The notes below the pieces were generated by a model. The model searched no databases. It was not told the origin of the DNA and saw nothing but the letters and a program-made list of their open reading frames with translations. From positions 56,953,946 through 57,017,945 of the forward strand of contig CM063110.1 of the NCBI GenBank assembly GCA_031841125.1: DNA of 64,000 bases, given 5' to 3'. The position numbers and the translations under genes are program-made. This stretch comes from Acanthococcus lagerstroemiae (Eukaryota > Arthropoda > Insecta > Hemiptera > Eriococcidae). Below, piece by piece: positions 34,945 through 46,591 of the stretch (position 1 is the first letter of the stretch; every line of letters starts with the position of its first letter).

Positions 34945-35585
34945 TCACGTGAAGAAAATTCTGGAAGATTTCATCATTCCAGTGGAGAAGAAGGAAGATT
35001 TTTGTGACCTGTGTATATTTGGTAAACTATGTCGAAAGCCATTCCCAATCACAAACACTAAGATAACAGAATCAGGCCAGATCATCCACTCAGATGTTTG
35101 TGAGCCTATGGAGGAGACATCAATTGGTGGGAGCAGATACATCGTCCTGTTCAAATATGATTATTCTCACTACTGAAGAGTATACTTCCAGAAGCAGAAG
35201 AGTGAAGTAAAAGAAGTACTGAATACCTAATTATAATCAAAGTATGAAAACTGATATAAAAAAAAAAAGTGAAAGTATTGGGAACGGATAGAGGTAAAGA
35301 AGACTGTAACAAGTACATGCAAGAAATACTGACGAAGTATAGTATTAAACATCAGACCACTGTAGTTTATGCACCAGAACAAAATGGATCTCAGCAGAAA
35401 GAGACCTTAGAACTATTATGGAAGGTGCTAGAACCTCGAGATGTGCTAAGAAGTGGCCAAAATGCTTTTGGGCAGAAGCTGTCAACACCATGGTCTATAC
35501 CTTGAACAAAACTGGAACCTCTTCAGCACTAGGAAAACCCCTTGCGAATTATGGTTTGGAGTGAAGCCAAAGATTGAAGATAAGT
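34945..35585 (+). pseudogene. Copia-type integrase, truncated
   Basis: CDLCIFGKLCRKPF (about 35005-35045) is the end of the zinc-binding pre-integrase domain. IIHSDVCEPM (about 35083) holds the first catalytic Asp. GTDRGKE (about 35282) replaces the usual SDNGGE, so the second Asp is shifted or altered. PEQNGSQQKETLELL (about 35373-35415) is the region of the catalytic Glu. After a frameshift, AVNTMVYTLNKTG and ELWFGVKPKIED (to about 35585) complete the core. The reverse transcriptase and RNase H that should follow are absent. Stops occur at 35176 and 35228. Confidence 0.83.
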
Positions 35586-35707
35586 AATCTCTATAGATAT
35601 GGATGGCTTCTGAACTAAACGATTCAAATCAACGCAAGAATTCTGCCACACTCTAAACTGTCAGATGCTATTTGATACAATTTACCAGGCCCCATTATTG
35701 CAATATC

Positions 35708-35830
35708 AATAAAACCATTCCAGCCTCCGGTAATAACAGTAATACTAGTGTTTCTTGATCGTACAGCTTCCAGCTGTCAACTCCATAGTCTTCTGAACAT
35801 ATGGCAGTTATTTAATGAGAAACTACATCT
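35708..35830. repeat. Dispersed repeat, member B
   Basis: Counterpart of 25868-25996 (see there). It starts just after the copia relic. Part of it was caught up in the 202-bp tandem duplication. Confidence 0.55.
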
Positions 35831-36146
35831 GATCCTTATCTAAACAGTGTTTCCAATGGTCGAAAACTAAAATATGACGCACTACGTTCCTCAAACAGCC
35901 GCAATTAGACCTACACGATACGCGGAATGTCTATTCATAGCTGATACTAGTGTTTCTTGATCGTACAGCTTCCAGCTGTCAACTCCATAGTCTTCTGAAC
36001 ATATGGCAGTTATTTAATGAGAAACTACATCTGATCCTTATCTAAACAGTGTTTCCAATGGTCGAAAACTAAAATATGACGCACTACGTTCCTCAAACAG
36101 CCGCAATTAGACCTACACGATACGCGGAATGTCTATTCATAGCTGA
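35743..36146. repeat. Perfect 202-bp tandem duplication
   Basis: TACTAGTGTTTCTTGATCG begins at 35743 and again at 35945. Both copies run without a visible difference to TCTATTCATAGCTGA (ending 35944 and 36146). Identity this complete means a recent duplication, or an assembly artefact. Confidence 0.92.
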
Positions 36147-36352
36147 AGAGTGATACACCAATCAAGGCGAGAAATCTGTCTCATGATGTACTGATGTGCC
36201 ATTAGATGTAGAGTATATCTTCTGAATTGATATGATTCCGTAGAGAGTGAAATTACAAGCAAATTCACAACAGTACAATGAATTATAGAAAATTTCAGAC
36301 TGGGTACCCTTTTCCAGCACACGACTGAATCCGTATTAAAAATCATATCTCA

Positions 36353-36478
36353 TACCTGTCAATATTTGTAATTCTCAAAATGTTTATAACGAGTTCTGTC
36401 AATCCCTAGTTCGATGGGGCGACTCAACTGAATTTTCCTAAACATAACTTCAAAATCATTACCTAATAACAACAAAGA
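36353..36478. repeat. Dispersed repeat, second family, member B
   Basis: Aligns with 28607-28736. Both members end near ATCATTACCTA. Confidence 0.6.
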
Positions 36479-37039
36479 ACTTGAGTTCACAGACTGTTCT
36501 TTAGGGTGGTCTTTACTTATTCTTGGTGAAAAAATTCACATTTTCGATCGAGTTACCTCTCAGATCAGTTTGATGAATTAAAAGGAACAATGTCTCTTTG
36601 AATTCAGCAATATTTAGAAAGGTTAACCCGCGCCAAGAGGAGGGAGAAGTTTTTATGGAAAATGACGTTGATCTTTAACGAATAAAAATATCTGAAATTT
36701 GAGTATTTCAAGTGTAGGGTGAAAGAAATACCCATATTCTTAAGTTCACGAATTACATGTAGGAACTGGTGATTATGGTACTCACGAAATATGAATTCTA
36801 TAACGCCAAGCTTTGATCAAAGGTAACTCTTACCTGAAACAAAAACAAAATATTCAAATTAAACTAAATAAGTAAAAAATACGACAAATTCAAAATGAGA
36901 TTACGCGGGCTGCTAGCGGCGAAAACGCGATGCGCAATACAAAATAATGAAGAGGCTGTGTTTCAAGGAGAGCTTCCTAAAATACAAATTCAGTGATCTT
37001 TACTACTATATTTTTGACGTAGATATCTTTGAATTGTTA
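36479..37039. other. No gene recognised
   Basis: A+T-rich sequence. No frame, transposon end or tandem unit was identified. Confidence 0.45.
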
Positions 37040-38015
37040 CAGTTCAAAACTAGCCCCTTCCTACCGCAGCCTGAAAGGTCGAAAGGAGAAAGAAGAGCCC
37101 CAGAAATAAATTTAGCAACCCACGAAACCCTATTTTCAATACAGGCAATGTAAAAATTTAAGTGATTGCGAGGTAGCCTTCTGCGGAGTTTGATGGGTTG
37201 AGGGGAGAGGAGCTGAACACCTAAAAACGGATCGAGGAACTCAAAAAGCCATACTAACATTAAAAAACTTGAAAATTGGGGAAATTTGGGTATTTGAATA
37301 CCAGAGAGGAGTAGAGAGGAGCCTCAAGGGGGAGGAAGGAGAGGGAAAATATCCTTTGAAACGAATTCAATGACCTAACAGAAACGTACTGTAAAGAATT
37401 TGGAAATCGGGGAAAGTGGAGTACCTAAAGATTAACCCTCTGCGGAGCCTGAAGGATAAAGGTAAGGGAACAAAGAATTTCTGAAGTCGATTTAGTAAAC
37501 CAAGAAATCCATATATATCATGTAACGAACTTGGGAATTGTAGGAAATTAGGAGTCTGAAGGGTTGAGGGTAAGAGAAAAAGAAAAGCAGAAACGGATTC
37601 AGAGACTCGAAAAGCCCTGACAACGTAAAGAATTTGGAAATTGGAGAAATTTGAGTACTTTAATATTAAGCCACTGGGGGGCCTCACAAGTGGAGGGAAG
37701 GAGGATAATGGCCCTTGACACGGCTTCAGAGATCCAACTAAAATGTGGTATCGACGTGAAAAAACTTGGAAATCGGGGAAATAGGAGTATCTGAAGATAA
37801 AGCCTCTGTGGAGCCAGAAAGGTTAGAGGAAGGGGAAAAAGAACTCCTGAAATAGATTTAGTAATTCAAGAAACCCCACCACCGATGGGAATAACTCGGA
37901 ATTGAGGGGAATTAGAGTATCGAGAAATTAACTTCTTCTGGAGCTGAAAATATTACGGGTAGAGATGAAATAATCTCTAAAATGAATTCAGCAACTTTTG
38001 AAACCCGCACTGGAA
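37040..38015. repeat. Degenerate ~130-bp satellite array
   Basis: About seven to eight units. Each has an ACTTGGAAATTGGGGAAATT-like block (37267, 37396, 37527, 37628, 37765, 37893), then GAGTA.CTGAAGAT.A, CTCTGCGGAGCCTGAAGG, GGGAAAAAGAA and AATTCAG.AACTC.AGAAACCC blocks in the same order. Spacing is about 129, 131, 101, 137 and 128 bp. Units differ by perhaps 25-35%, so the array is old. The open frames on both strands are by-products. Confidence 0.75.
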
Positions 38016-40335
38016 AAATAAAATAATTTTTCGGTTCATACGTGAAGACTTCCCTAGCAACTGAAGCTCAAATCCCAAAAATTAATGTGAATCCCATAAG
38101 AAATTCTCCCCCCTCGCGACATGAGTCAACATTTTCCAATTTTGCTCAAAGTTGCCAGAATTTTTTTTTCCAACATTTGAAACCAGTCCTGGCGGCTGCT
38201 TATTACAAAATCGAAAATCAAAATAAGGACCATCCTACTGTTCTTAGTTCTGGTCAACTTCGTTTCTTCCTGATTAGATTAACAACGTTGGTCGTTTTCG
38301 AAAAGACTTGGTCAAATTCGGTCGTTCGTGTTCTTTTCTTCCATTTTCGACTACAAATGCTCAGTTTTTAAATTAAGTTTGAAATGCGTCTCGCACTAAA
38401 AAAGGTTTCATAATTGCTCCATGCAGAAGGCTGGGTGCATTTATTACAAGTGAAAACAGAACATAAATTAACCAAGTACAAGAGATAATTGCACTCTAGC
38501 TCTAATTAGAGTACCTGCTGAACTTGGATCCCTCCACTCTTCCAACCTTGAATCCGCAACTAGAATACCACAGAAAACCTGTACGAAGCCTGCGATTTCG
38601 AGTATCGGGATGATAGTAAAACGGCGATCACCTTTGCTGTTCGGAGAGCATGTGAAAATGACCAACTATCTGCCACTGATTTCCACTTCCAGGCTTTTAG
38701 ATAAGTGAAAAATCTTTAGACTTCTCCATCCCCTAATGATGTACGAGCACAGTAACAAAAGTTTCCAACACTAAGGTATTAATTAATCGCATATTTCGCG
38801 CTAATTGATGCTAATGAATTTGCCGATATCATTCAGCTTTTATGAACTCGCTCGTTAACAGGTAATTACTAACAATATTCTGCTATGGGTTTGCTTAGCG
38901 AAGCTGTACATGCCTTGTTCGGGTTCGCAAATGCCACGCAGCTTAGGCTCGATTTTCTTTCCATTATGGGAAAGAAAAATGAGGCAATTTCCTCGGCGCG
39001 GACTTCCTCCTTCAAACAAGAGCTTCACTTAATCTAAACGGAAGACAAAACGTTAGAAATATTTTAGATGTCGTTCTCGCACTGCGCTGTACATAAGAAA
39101 AAAATAAAACAAAAAAAAAACAAAGCAACATAAGCCAATATACGCTGGTTCACTTCGAGTTCTCTCGCATAATTTTATTCCGTATACCTGCTCCGAATGG
39201 AAAGTAATCGATTGTTGGACGAGAGCCATAAGGACGTTTTTCTCTGGCGAAAGAAGAAGAAGAAGAAGAAGGAAAACACATTTCTAGTATTTACAGAAAA
39301 ACATTTTACGATAGGCCAGCCTCGCCCAGCCAGCCTCTCGCTCTCCGATTGAATCATTCTGCCAGTCGTTATCGAGAATTCGAGAGTAGTTCGAAGGCTA
39401 ACCTGGAACGGGGTCTTTAATAATTTCGGCAATGCGATACGAGAAGCTTAATAAATTTTGGAAACGAGGAGAGGGCTGTTTTCATAAATACAGAATCGTT
39501 TATGAGGCTGTGAAATTAGAAAGAAGCAGCGAGAATTTTTCATCGGCGTAGCGCGGCGGCACGGCTTTAACGTCTTGGGGGTTTTCCACGACATATATTC
39601 CCTTATACAGGCGCTACATAACAGCTGATGAAATATTTAAAGATCCTCCCATTCGACTTCGACGTTCCTAAAGAAATTAAATACTCGTCGGTCTCTTTCT
39701 TTCGTTTCTTCTTTACTAGATTAGATGAGGCGAAGCGAGTTTGACCTTTTTGAAAAATGCAAAAACGCTGTACATCCTCGGTGCTTCCTCTAATTATACG
39801 AGGAGTCGAACGGCTGAACGCAGAGCAACCCACACATCAGACTGGATCTTCGCTGTAGTTAATGCGCCTCCTTGATAGGTCGGCCGAGCGTTTTCAACTA
39901 GTGCACTCGAATTAGGGTTGAAATAAGAAAGTTGGCATTTGCTTTCGGTTACAATCAATAACCCCTATGGTGACTGCTGCCAACTGAATAAGAGATACCG
40001 CAAGCGATAACACTAGAAAATCCAACAACTTCCAATGAGGGTTGCAAATCGTTAAAATACATCGTGTTTTTTCTTTTTTTACAATTGTGGAGCCTATCTT
40101 TGTGAAGAAGGGAACGAGTTTCTTGTTTTTTTCAGGTTCTTCCCCCAAATTTTTTAGTGGAGTCGTAAAATGCGAAACTGCATAATTCTTTCGGAGAATC
40201 CTGTGTTAAACTTGAACTCTATTGTGGCACATGTAAATATTCCTGGAAAGGCCTCATATTTTAAATACGAAATTTGAAAGTGAAGAGGAAAAATTGAGGA
40301 GATCCATAACTCAAACTTCGAAAACTTATAAAATA
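38016..40335. other. No gene recognised; CpG-richer at 38.8-39.9 kb
   Basis: Includes an (AAG)n microsatellite at about 39251-39270. Frames at 38042-38371, 39175-39432 and 39603-39833 have no recognisable domain. No transposon ends were seen. Confidence 0.45.
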
Positions 40336-40340
40336 AAGAC

Positions 40341-40656
40341 AGGGTGTCTACTGAAACTATAAACATAAAAGGTTCTTAATTAATTGCCCTGCGTCAAAAA
40401 TCGCAGGTTAGACCAGATTAAATGAACGAAACGTTCTACGATAATAGAAATTACTTTTCTTCAAAATGAAGTGGTTTTTTTTCTCATAATAAATTTTTTG
40501 GCAAGTTTTCGTAATTATGTCACTGTATGCATAAAGTTTTCACATTTTCGGTTGCTCTATCCAAAAACTGATCATATTTACATACTTGGTTACCGATTCA
40601 GCCAGATGCTCGTTACTTACTGGTTTTGGTTGTTTTACTTGCCAGCAGACATCCTG
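40341..40656. mobile_element. CAGGGTGTCTAC-family MITE, 5-bp TSD
   Basis: A 316-bp element from CAGGGTGTCTACTG to CCAGCAGACATCCTG. The flanks AAAGA (40336-40340) and AAACA (40657-40661) match at 4 of 5, consistent with an aged 5-bp duplication. The frame 40471-40839 crosses its right end and is not real. Confidence 0.78.
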
Positions 40657-40661
40657 AAACA

Positions 40662-42175
40662 CCACTCTAATATAGGGAGTTCTCGAGTGCGTAACCCCCT
40701 CCAACTGAGCACCTCGAGAATTAAAACTGACAAGAGGAAAGCCAAGATTTTTTTTTCAAGATATGAAGGAAAATCGTTCACCGCAAACCAAATCTCTGAA
40801 TCCAAAGAACAAATTCTACGAAAACTTGAAAAAATATGAAACATGTACGTAATTTTTACCAAACTCGATTTTGGGACCATCATGTCCCCCAAAGTAATTG
40901 TCGCAACTGTCTTCTATTATCATCAAAAAGTTTCATCTGGCTATCTATTCTCATTGGGAGGAAAAATAATTCCATAATTCGGACCTAGCAGAACGTGGTA
41001 GCGCGCTGATGTCGTTTTAAGACTTTCCATTGAATTTCTTATCAACGTTGTTAGGATAAAAGTGTACAATTAACCCTAAAGTTGATAAGAACACAAAAGA
41101 ATTAGATGTTGTTGAAAACTTCCGCCAGATGTTAGCCATTACGTTGCTAGGTCCGAACGTTGTACAAATATATCTTTGTCCCTTCAAAAGTAAGAGCAAA
41201 CGAACATATCTACATGTTGTCAGGATGAATTGCCTACTTACTAGGTTGAAGGTGGTCACGTATTTGAGAAACCCTACGGAGAGTAACAGCAAGAAGTCAC
41301 TTGTCAAAACACAGGGTGCATCTTTCGACATTAAAACGTGTGGTACATTCGCTCACTAAAATCAGCGGAAGTGAAATTTAAATAGACGATCGGTGATTTT
41401 GCTCAGTGACAATGCCATCTAATGTCCGATAAAGTATTCACAAATAGATGGGTATCACTATCACTGTCGCTTTTTGTGCAAATATATGTATGTTAGGGTG
41501 TCCTTTATTTTAAACATCGAAATTTGTCCGGGCGACCTCCGAACGTTTTTCCTTACCCTATGAAGGTAACGTCATCAAATTTTCAACTATTTAAATAATT
41601 TCAACACAAACTCCCGAGGGGCCTTGAAATGCAATCCCGGTTTTACATAAGGACTTGTCAGTAAACGTTTCATTGGCAGACATCGTCTTCATAGAAAAAG
41701 ATGAGGCGAATACCACTACCATGTCCTAAAAGTAGAAGATACTCTGAGCAATTAGAAAACAATACGTCATTCCTCGGTTCAAAAATGAATTAAGGAAATT
41801 AAAAAACTCAAGACTGTGATAAACGTCATATGTGAGGTATTGGTGGGTTAAAAATAACTATTTTTGGCAGATGCACATGTGTACTAAGAATCTAAGTTGC
41901 AGCCGCCGAAGGTTTAACAAGTCTTGAAAAGTTCTTACTATAAAGTGGAGTACTTTGAAGGTTGGGGGCTACTTTGAACAGCGGCACTTTTTCACTTTAG
42001 CGCGTACTGGTGGTGAGGTTATGAACTAATTTTTCGCGTTTCTTAGATACCAGGTAACTAAACACCTGAAAGAATCCTTATCAGTTTCCTGGAAATATTC
42101 ACATTTATTTCAAAAAATGCGCATTGCAGAAATTTATCCCAATTTTGCGTTGAAATGACAGCGGCAACTTCTATA
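40662..42175. other. No gene recognised
   Basis: Unique-looking sequence. The words GGGGCTACTTTGAACA (about 41965) and the complement near 47365 suggest a shared short repeat, but no boundaries were found. Confidence 0.4.
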
Positions 42176-42179
42176 TGAG

Positions 42180-42397
42180 TGTAGGATTCATCTGTCACAC
42201 CGAAATCTTGGTTGCGACGATACTCGCAGATAGATTCGTGCAGTGCGCAGGATATATAGTAGGTCGGAGTAACACTTGTAATCCGAGCTAGGACATGTCG
42301 TGGTCTACACTCTCGGAACTGTAGCTTTTTGTTGATTCAGTGTTCTCACTGCAATCTTAGAAGCATGATTTAAAGACTATTCCGTTCTAGTCTTACA
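42180..42397. repeat. TRIM left LTR
   Basis: 218 bp, TG...CA. It shares GAAATCTTGGTTGCGA, GATACTCGCAGATAGATTCG, ACATGTCGTGGTCTACA and GATTCAGTGTTCTCACTG with the right LTR. Confidence 0.88.
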
Positions 42398-42589
42398 AAT
42401 CAACAAAGCAGCTCTGAGAGATAAGGAGATAACCGGAACATACTGGACTAAATAGAGAGTAGAAGTCCCTTGCTAGACAGTTTCCGGTGCCGCCTGAGAA
42501 TGCCGGACAATTTTGATTATAAAAAAGAGAGCGGAGAGATCCCGGTGTCATTCTCAGTTGTCGGTGACTCCCTTCTCAAAGTGGGGGGA

Positions 42590-42804
42590 TGTACGATTCC
42601 GTCACGCCGAAATCTTGGTTGCGATGATACTCGCAGATAGATTCGTGCAGTACACGGGATATATAGTAGGTCGGAGTAACACTTGTTATCTGAGCTACGA
42701 CATGTCGTGGTCTACAGTCTCGGAACTGTAGCTTTTTGTTGATTCAGTGTTCTCACTGCAATCTTAGAAGTGTGATTTAAAGACTATTCCGTTCTAGTCT
42801 TACA
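42590..42804. repeat. TRIM right LTR
   Basis: 215 bp. It follows the polypurine tract and precedes the TGAG target duplication. The open frame at 42513-42731 lies across its left boundary and is not a gene. Confidence 0.88.
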
Positions 42805-42808
42805 TGAG

Positions 42809-43459
42809 TAATTCACTTTCAACTCTTTGCAGTACACGGTGTTTCTCAGAATCAGTTCATCCATCTGGCATCGAATACCGTGAATTTAAAACTTTCAACT
42901 TGAAATAAAAATCCTGTATTTATTTTTCTCTTTGGACAATAAACAAATAATACACAATGTAATTAAAAAGTAAGTGATTTTAATGGAATGCAAAATATTT
43001 TTTGTTGCACATTATTAGCGAAGATACGATTTGGAAGTATAAGAAACAGAAAGGTTTGCGAGAATACTGCAACTATACGGAAGAAACTTCACAGAAAGCT
43101 TACTCAAGAGTTTACAGATGACCGAAATTCGTTGCTAAGGGAAAAAAGTTGGTTATCATTATGAATTACGTTTTCGAGTATTATTCTGTACTATATTATG
43201 TAAATATTCAAATAATGTTATTTTTTAATAACGTTTATCGATTTTCCTTCCATTTCTTGATAGATTTTTACGAAAGTTCGAAAGTACAGTTCTTAAAGGA
43301 CATTATTTTGATATTTTCTGTCTTTGAATTTTCATATGCATAATAACTGGGGAAAAGTGTTCAGCCCCACAACCGAGGTAACTTTGAACACACTTTATAC
43401 CGGGCTGTACACTTTCACCGTTACGCCCATACAGTAAGAAAGAAACTCTATAGACTAAA
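42809..43459. other. No gene recognised
   Basis: Very A+T-rich at 42890-43340. The frame at 43149-43343 is low-complexity and hydrophobic by composition only. Confidence 0.45.
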
Positions 43460-43775
43460 CTAAAAAGGAGAAAACACCCAACAAAACCAGAACCAGCAAC
43501 ACAAATTCGCCCCGAGGACGGTAAACATACCGACTGTAAACTTCACACAGAAAGAAAACAACCTACTGGACAAAGAAAACAAATAGAACAGAACATAAAT
43601 AAGAGATAAAACACTAGAAGAATGAACAGTAGACTGCGAACAGATCATCCAGACCATAAAACCAGACCTCAGAAACAAAGCAATAACATAAATAAGAAAC
43701 ATTATGCTGAACATAAAGAAGAAAAAAGGAAATACACACAAGAAAAACCTACAAAAGACAGCCCTCCAACTCAAA
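43460..43775 (+). pseudogene. Penelope-like element, copy 2, 5' part
   Basis: Aligns base for base with about 49985-50310 of the main Penelope copy. Shared landmarks are GAGAAAACACCCAACA, CTACTGGACAAAG, ACAGTAGACTGCGAACA, ATCATCCAGAC and AAAGACAGCCCTCCAACTCAAA. It encodes the region just before the reverse transcriptase core but has more lesions. At 43775 it stops against an inverted LINE fragment. The minus-strand frame across it is a composition artefact. Confidence 0.78.
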
Positions 43776-44185
43776 CATATTCATTTTCATTTGTGTGAGG
43801 TGACGCTGTATGCGCCGAGTACTTAGACGTTGTAGTCCATTGCACTATTCCTCAGAGGATCAGCTGAGTAGCCTCACTTTTATAGCCAAAGTGAGAATTT
43901 TACTGAGCTCTATCCCTCTGACGTCACTGGGTGCTGGATACTCTAGTCCCAGTGCTTCGCGTCTTATACCGGCTGTTGCTGGGCATTGACATGTATGATA
44001 TGGATCGAGGTTTCTTCCTCTTCTTCACAGTACCTACAGGAGCCGCTTTTCACCACTCCTATTTTATACAACATGTGTTTTGTGGTCCCACGACCAGTTA
44101 GTAGTTCGACCATGAGCCTCGCATGTTTCCTGCCAAGCCCTAATACGAACTTGGCATACTTACTGGGGGCGTCCCCCGACCAGGG
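43776..44185 (-). pseudogene. R1/LOA-like LINE 3' end, inverted
   Basis: On the minus strand: FVLGLGRKHARLMVELLTG (44150-44090 region), HMLYKIGVVKSGSCRYCEEEEETSIHI with the Cys-x2-Cys and His of the C-terminal zinc finger (a following Cys is lost), then, in another frame, LGLEYPAPSDVRGIELSKIL and a stop near 43866, then about 90 bp of 3' UTR. This tail normally follows RNase H in R1/LOA-type LINEs and is exactly the part missing from the LINE at 31683-33560. It lies between two parts of Penelope copy 2 whose middle is missing. Confidence 0.78.
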
Positions 44186-44410
44186 AAACAACAACCAAAA
44201 ATTGACGGAACAGTACAAAATCCTACACATAGAACACAAGGAAAATAAAATTAAAAGAACAACTAGAGATAATAAAAGCAAAAATAAAACAACCTAATGA
44301 ACATAACAACTAACTTCCAAAGCGAGAAACTATTCAAATTAACAACATAACACTCCCTGATTGGACAGACTACACAACCATAGACAACCAATAGGAACAC
44401 TAAGGGGGGA
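44186..44410 (+). pseudogene. Penelope-like element, copy 2, 3' end
   Basis: AAAATCCTACACATAGAA and the following sequence match 52747-52940 of the main copy closely, including AACTAACTTCCAAAGCGAGA and ACAACCAATAGGA. It encodes the last residues of the GIY-YIG domain and the 3' UTR. Everything between the ADKGN region and this point is deleted. Confidence 0.75.
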
Positions 44411-46581
44411 TCGTTATTTTCAAAATGGAGTCTGGGTGTGCAGGACCCCTTCATTCTGTTCATTTTTATTTTTAAACAAAGAATACAAAATTTGAAGCTG
44501 AAAAAAAATATTAACCCGTGCCGCAACTCGATCGAAGTTTACTGAGCTTTACCTTCCATGAAAATGAAATTTTTTATTAGAATTTTCATTATTAATGTAT
44601 TAATTAGGCATTAAATATTATTTTTTACTCGATTTAGTGTGAAACATCGTTTTTGGGTGCTCCTTAGTCCATAGTAAGTTCAGTAGTCCGTACAGAATTT
44701 ACTCGAATAAATAGCTCGCCAATTTTATTATTTTAATAAGCATAAATGCCCAGGGTCCTTCTTTCTTCTTGTTCTGTGGAGATGCTGAGGATGCTGATGG
44801 GAGGCGCCTGACTTGGCGTTCACTGGTCTTCCTGGGGGTGGGTCTGCGTTCTCCGGGGTCTTCTGCCTATAGTGCTATAGTGGGGGGGGGGTTGCTAGTC
44901 TTCACATAAAGAATGTAAAAAATATTGTATTAAAATCTTGTGTCATATCAATCGCTAAAGAATGTACACATTTCACTTTACCGGCCAATTTTTTGAATTA
45001 AGACTGTTAAAATGACTTCTAGCAACGCGTTTTACCAATAGAGCGCGCTAGTTGATTTTCCTTTTGGTTATAAAACTGGTGGTACAATTTCGGAGGCGTA
45101 CGATTTAGGTTACCTTACCCCACGAATTTATTTATTTATTCTTTTATTTATCTATTTACTGGTTGAATTGCCCGCGACTTCATCGATGGTACACAGTAAT
45201 TTTGTTTAAAATCGTAACATTATTTTCAATAGTACTTGGTCTGCGTAAACGCTCCGTCCACATTCTACTTTAAAAAGAAAAGAAAATTCATACATAGGTA
45301 GAAGGGTAAAAGCAGGAGTAAGAATTACCAGAATTTTTACTATTTTTGTATCAGATAACATTTACAAAAACTCTTTGTTAAAATTGACCCAATTTATTCG
45401 AAATTTTATGTTATATCCAGTCCTGAAGTTAGCGACTTCTAAATTTTGGGTCATCCATTTACGATGTGCATAAAGGTTAGCAGAATGACTGGTAATTTTT
45501 TTGAGGGGGGAGGGGAGAGATTACGAACATCAAACCAACTAACTCAGTTTTGCTTCAATCAGAAATACGCTATCAAATTTTAAGAAAATTTGAAGACAAG
45601 ATGGCGTCTTTTTTTACCTTTAAAAATTTTGCTTCTCTCATCTCTTATCTACAGGTAAGTTGAGTGCTAGATCGTTTTTTTTTTAATAATTCCAAATATT
45701 TAAGATGCATTGAAAATGTAGTATTTGGCCTGGCAACAACATATTATAGGGATAGGAAGAGAGAAGGTGAGAGCGTAGGGGGTGGGGAGAGTTTTGTGTT
45801 TAGTAGATTGGAAACTTCAACCTCCTCTTCAGTGAGCAGCAAGTATCGGACATAGTCCGAAATGCGTTTTAGATTCAATCATTACAAAACTCTCAATCTT
45901 CCATTAATTGTATCAGCTTTTCTTTTCGAACATTTGGATGTCCCGTGACCCAATCCCTTCCGGTACCAGAAGAAAGAAAATAAAAATTATAAAAAAACTA
46001 TACAAAAAAACGGTTCCAGTAAAATGAAGTTACTGTACGTTTTCAAGTTAATTTGCTTACGGGACCACACGGTTACCCTCTTTTCAGGAATTTCAACATT
46101 TTCAACGCTCCCCCACTCCCTGAAAAATGGTAACCCTCAACAGCATTAATAATTTGTCTTCTTCCATTTCAACAGGCGCTTTGATGTCGTTTACAGCTTA
46201 GTTTTACGATCTGGGCCAGTGGTTCAGGGAACGTGAGGAATGAAAAAATGAAATTTGAGACACGAGTTGATTTTGTGGTTTTTAAGGTCACTGAGTATGG
46301 TTTTGAAAGATATTGAAAGTAGTTTTTATATCCGACACTCTCCTCGAGCTACTTTAACGAGGGGCTGACACCTAACACTAGTTATTTTTCGAGGTGCATA
46401 ATAACTCATTTAGAGAAATTCAACTTTACTGGACTTGATTATGGAACTGATTTTTGTATCCAACCCATTAAATTCTACCATAGGGAGTTACATTCATTTC
46501 TTTCGATGTCTTAAAAAACTAGCCCCCCTCCTCTTTTGGGGAAACCCTTGGATTCTAAGGATTCTAGCCAGTTAGGCTGGT
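44411..46581. other. No gene recognised
   Basis: A+T-rich with a G-run (44882-44891), a TTTA-rich stretch (45128-45160) and short frames only. No element ends were identified. Confidence 0.45.
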
Positions 46582-46591
46582 AGACAGTCAG

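Larger units (their letters stand above)
42180..42804. mobile_element. TRIM: terminal-repeat miniature LTR element
   Basis: Two direct repeats of 218 bp (42180-42397) and 215 bp (42590-42804) begin TGTA[G/C]GATTC and end CTAGTCTTACA (TG...CA). They surround only 192 bp. A polypurine tract (AAAGTGGGGGGA, 42578-42589) lies against the second repeat. The whole is flanked by a 4-bp duplication TGAG (42176-42179 and 42805-42808). There is no coding capacity, so movement would need enzymes from another LTR element. A primer-binding site could not be matched to a tRNA. The repeats differ at about 7% by eye. Confidence 0.88.

Noticed and set aside
37040..38015. CRISPR-like array
   Set aside because: Units are long, diverged throughout, with no constant repeat plus variable spacer pattern, and the genome is eukaryotic.
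43460..43774. Minus-strand hydrophobic membrane protein
   Set aside because: It is the antisense of A-rich Penelope coding sequence; similar artefacts occur at 49869-50393 and 52274-52983.
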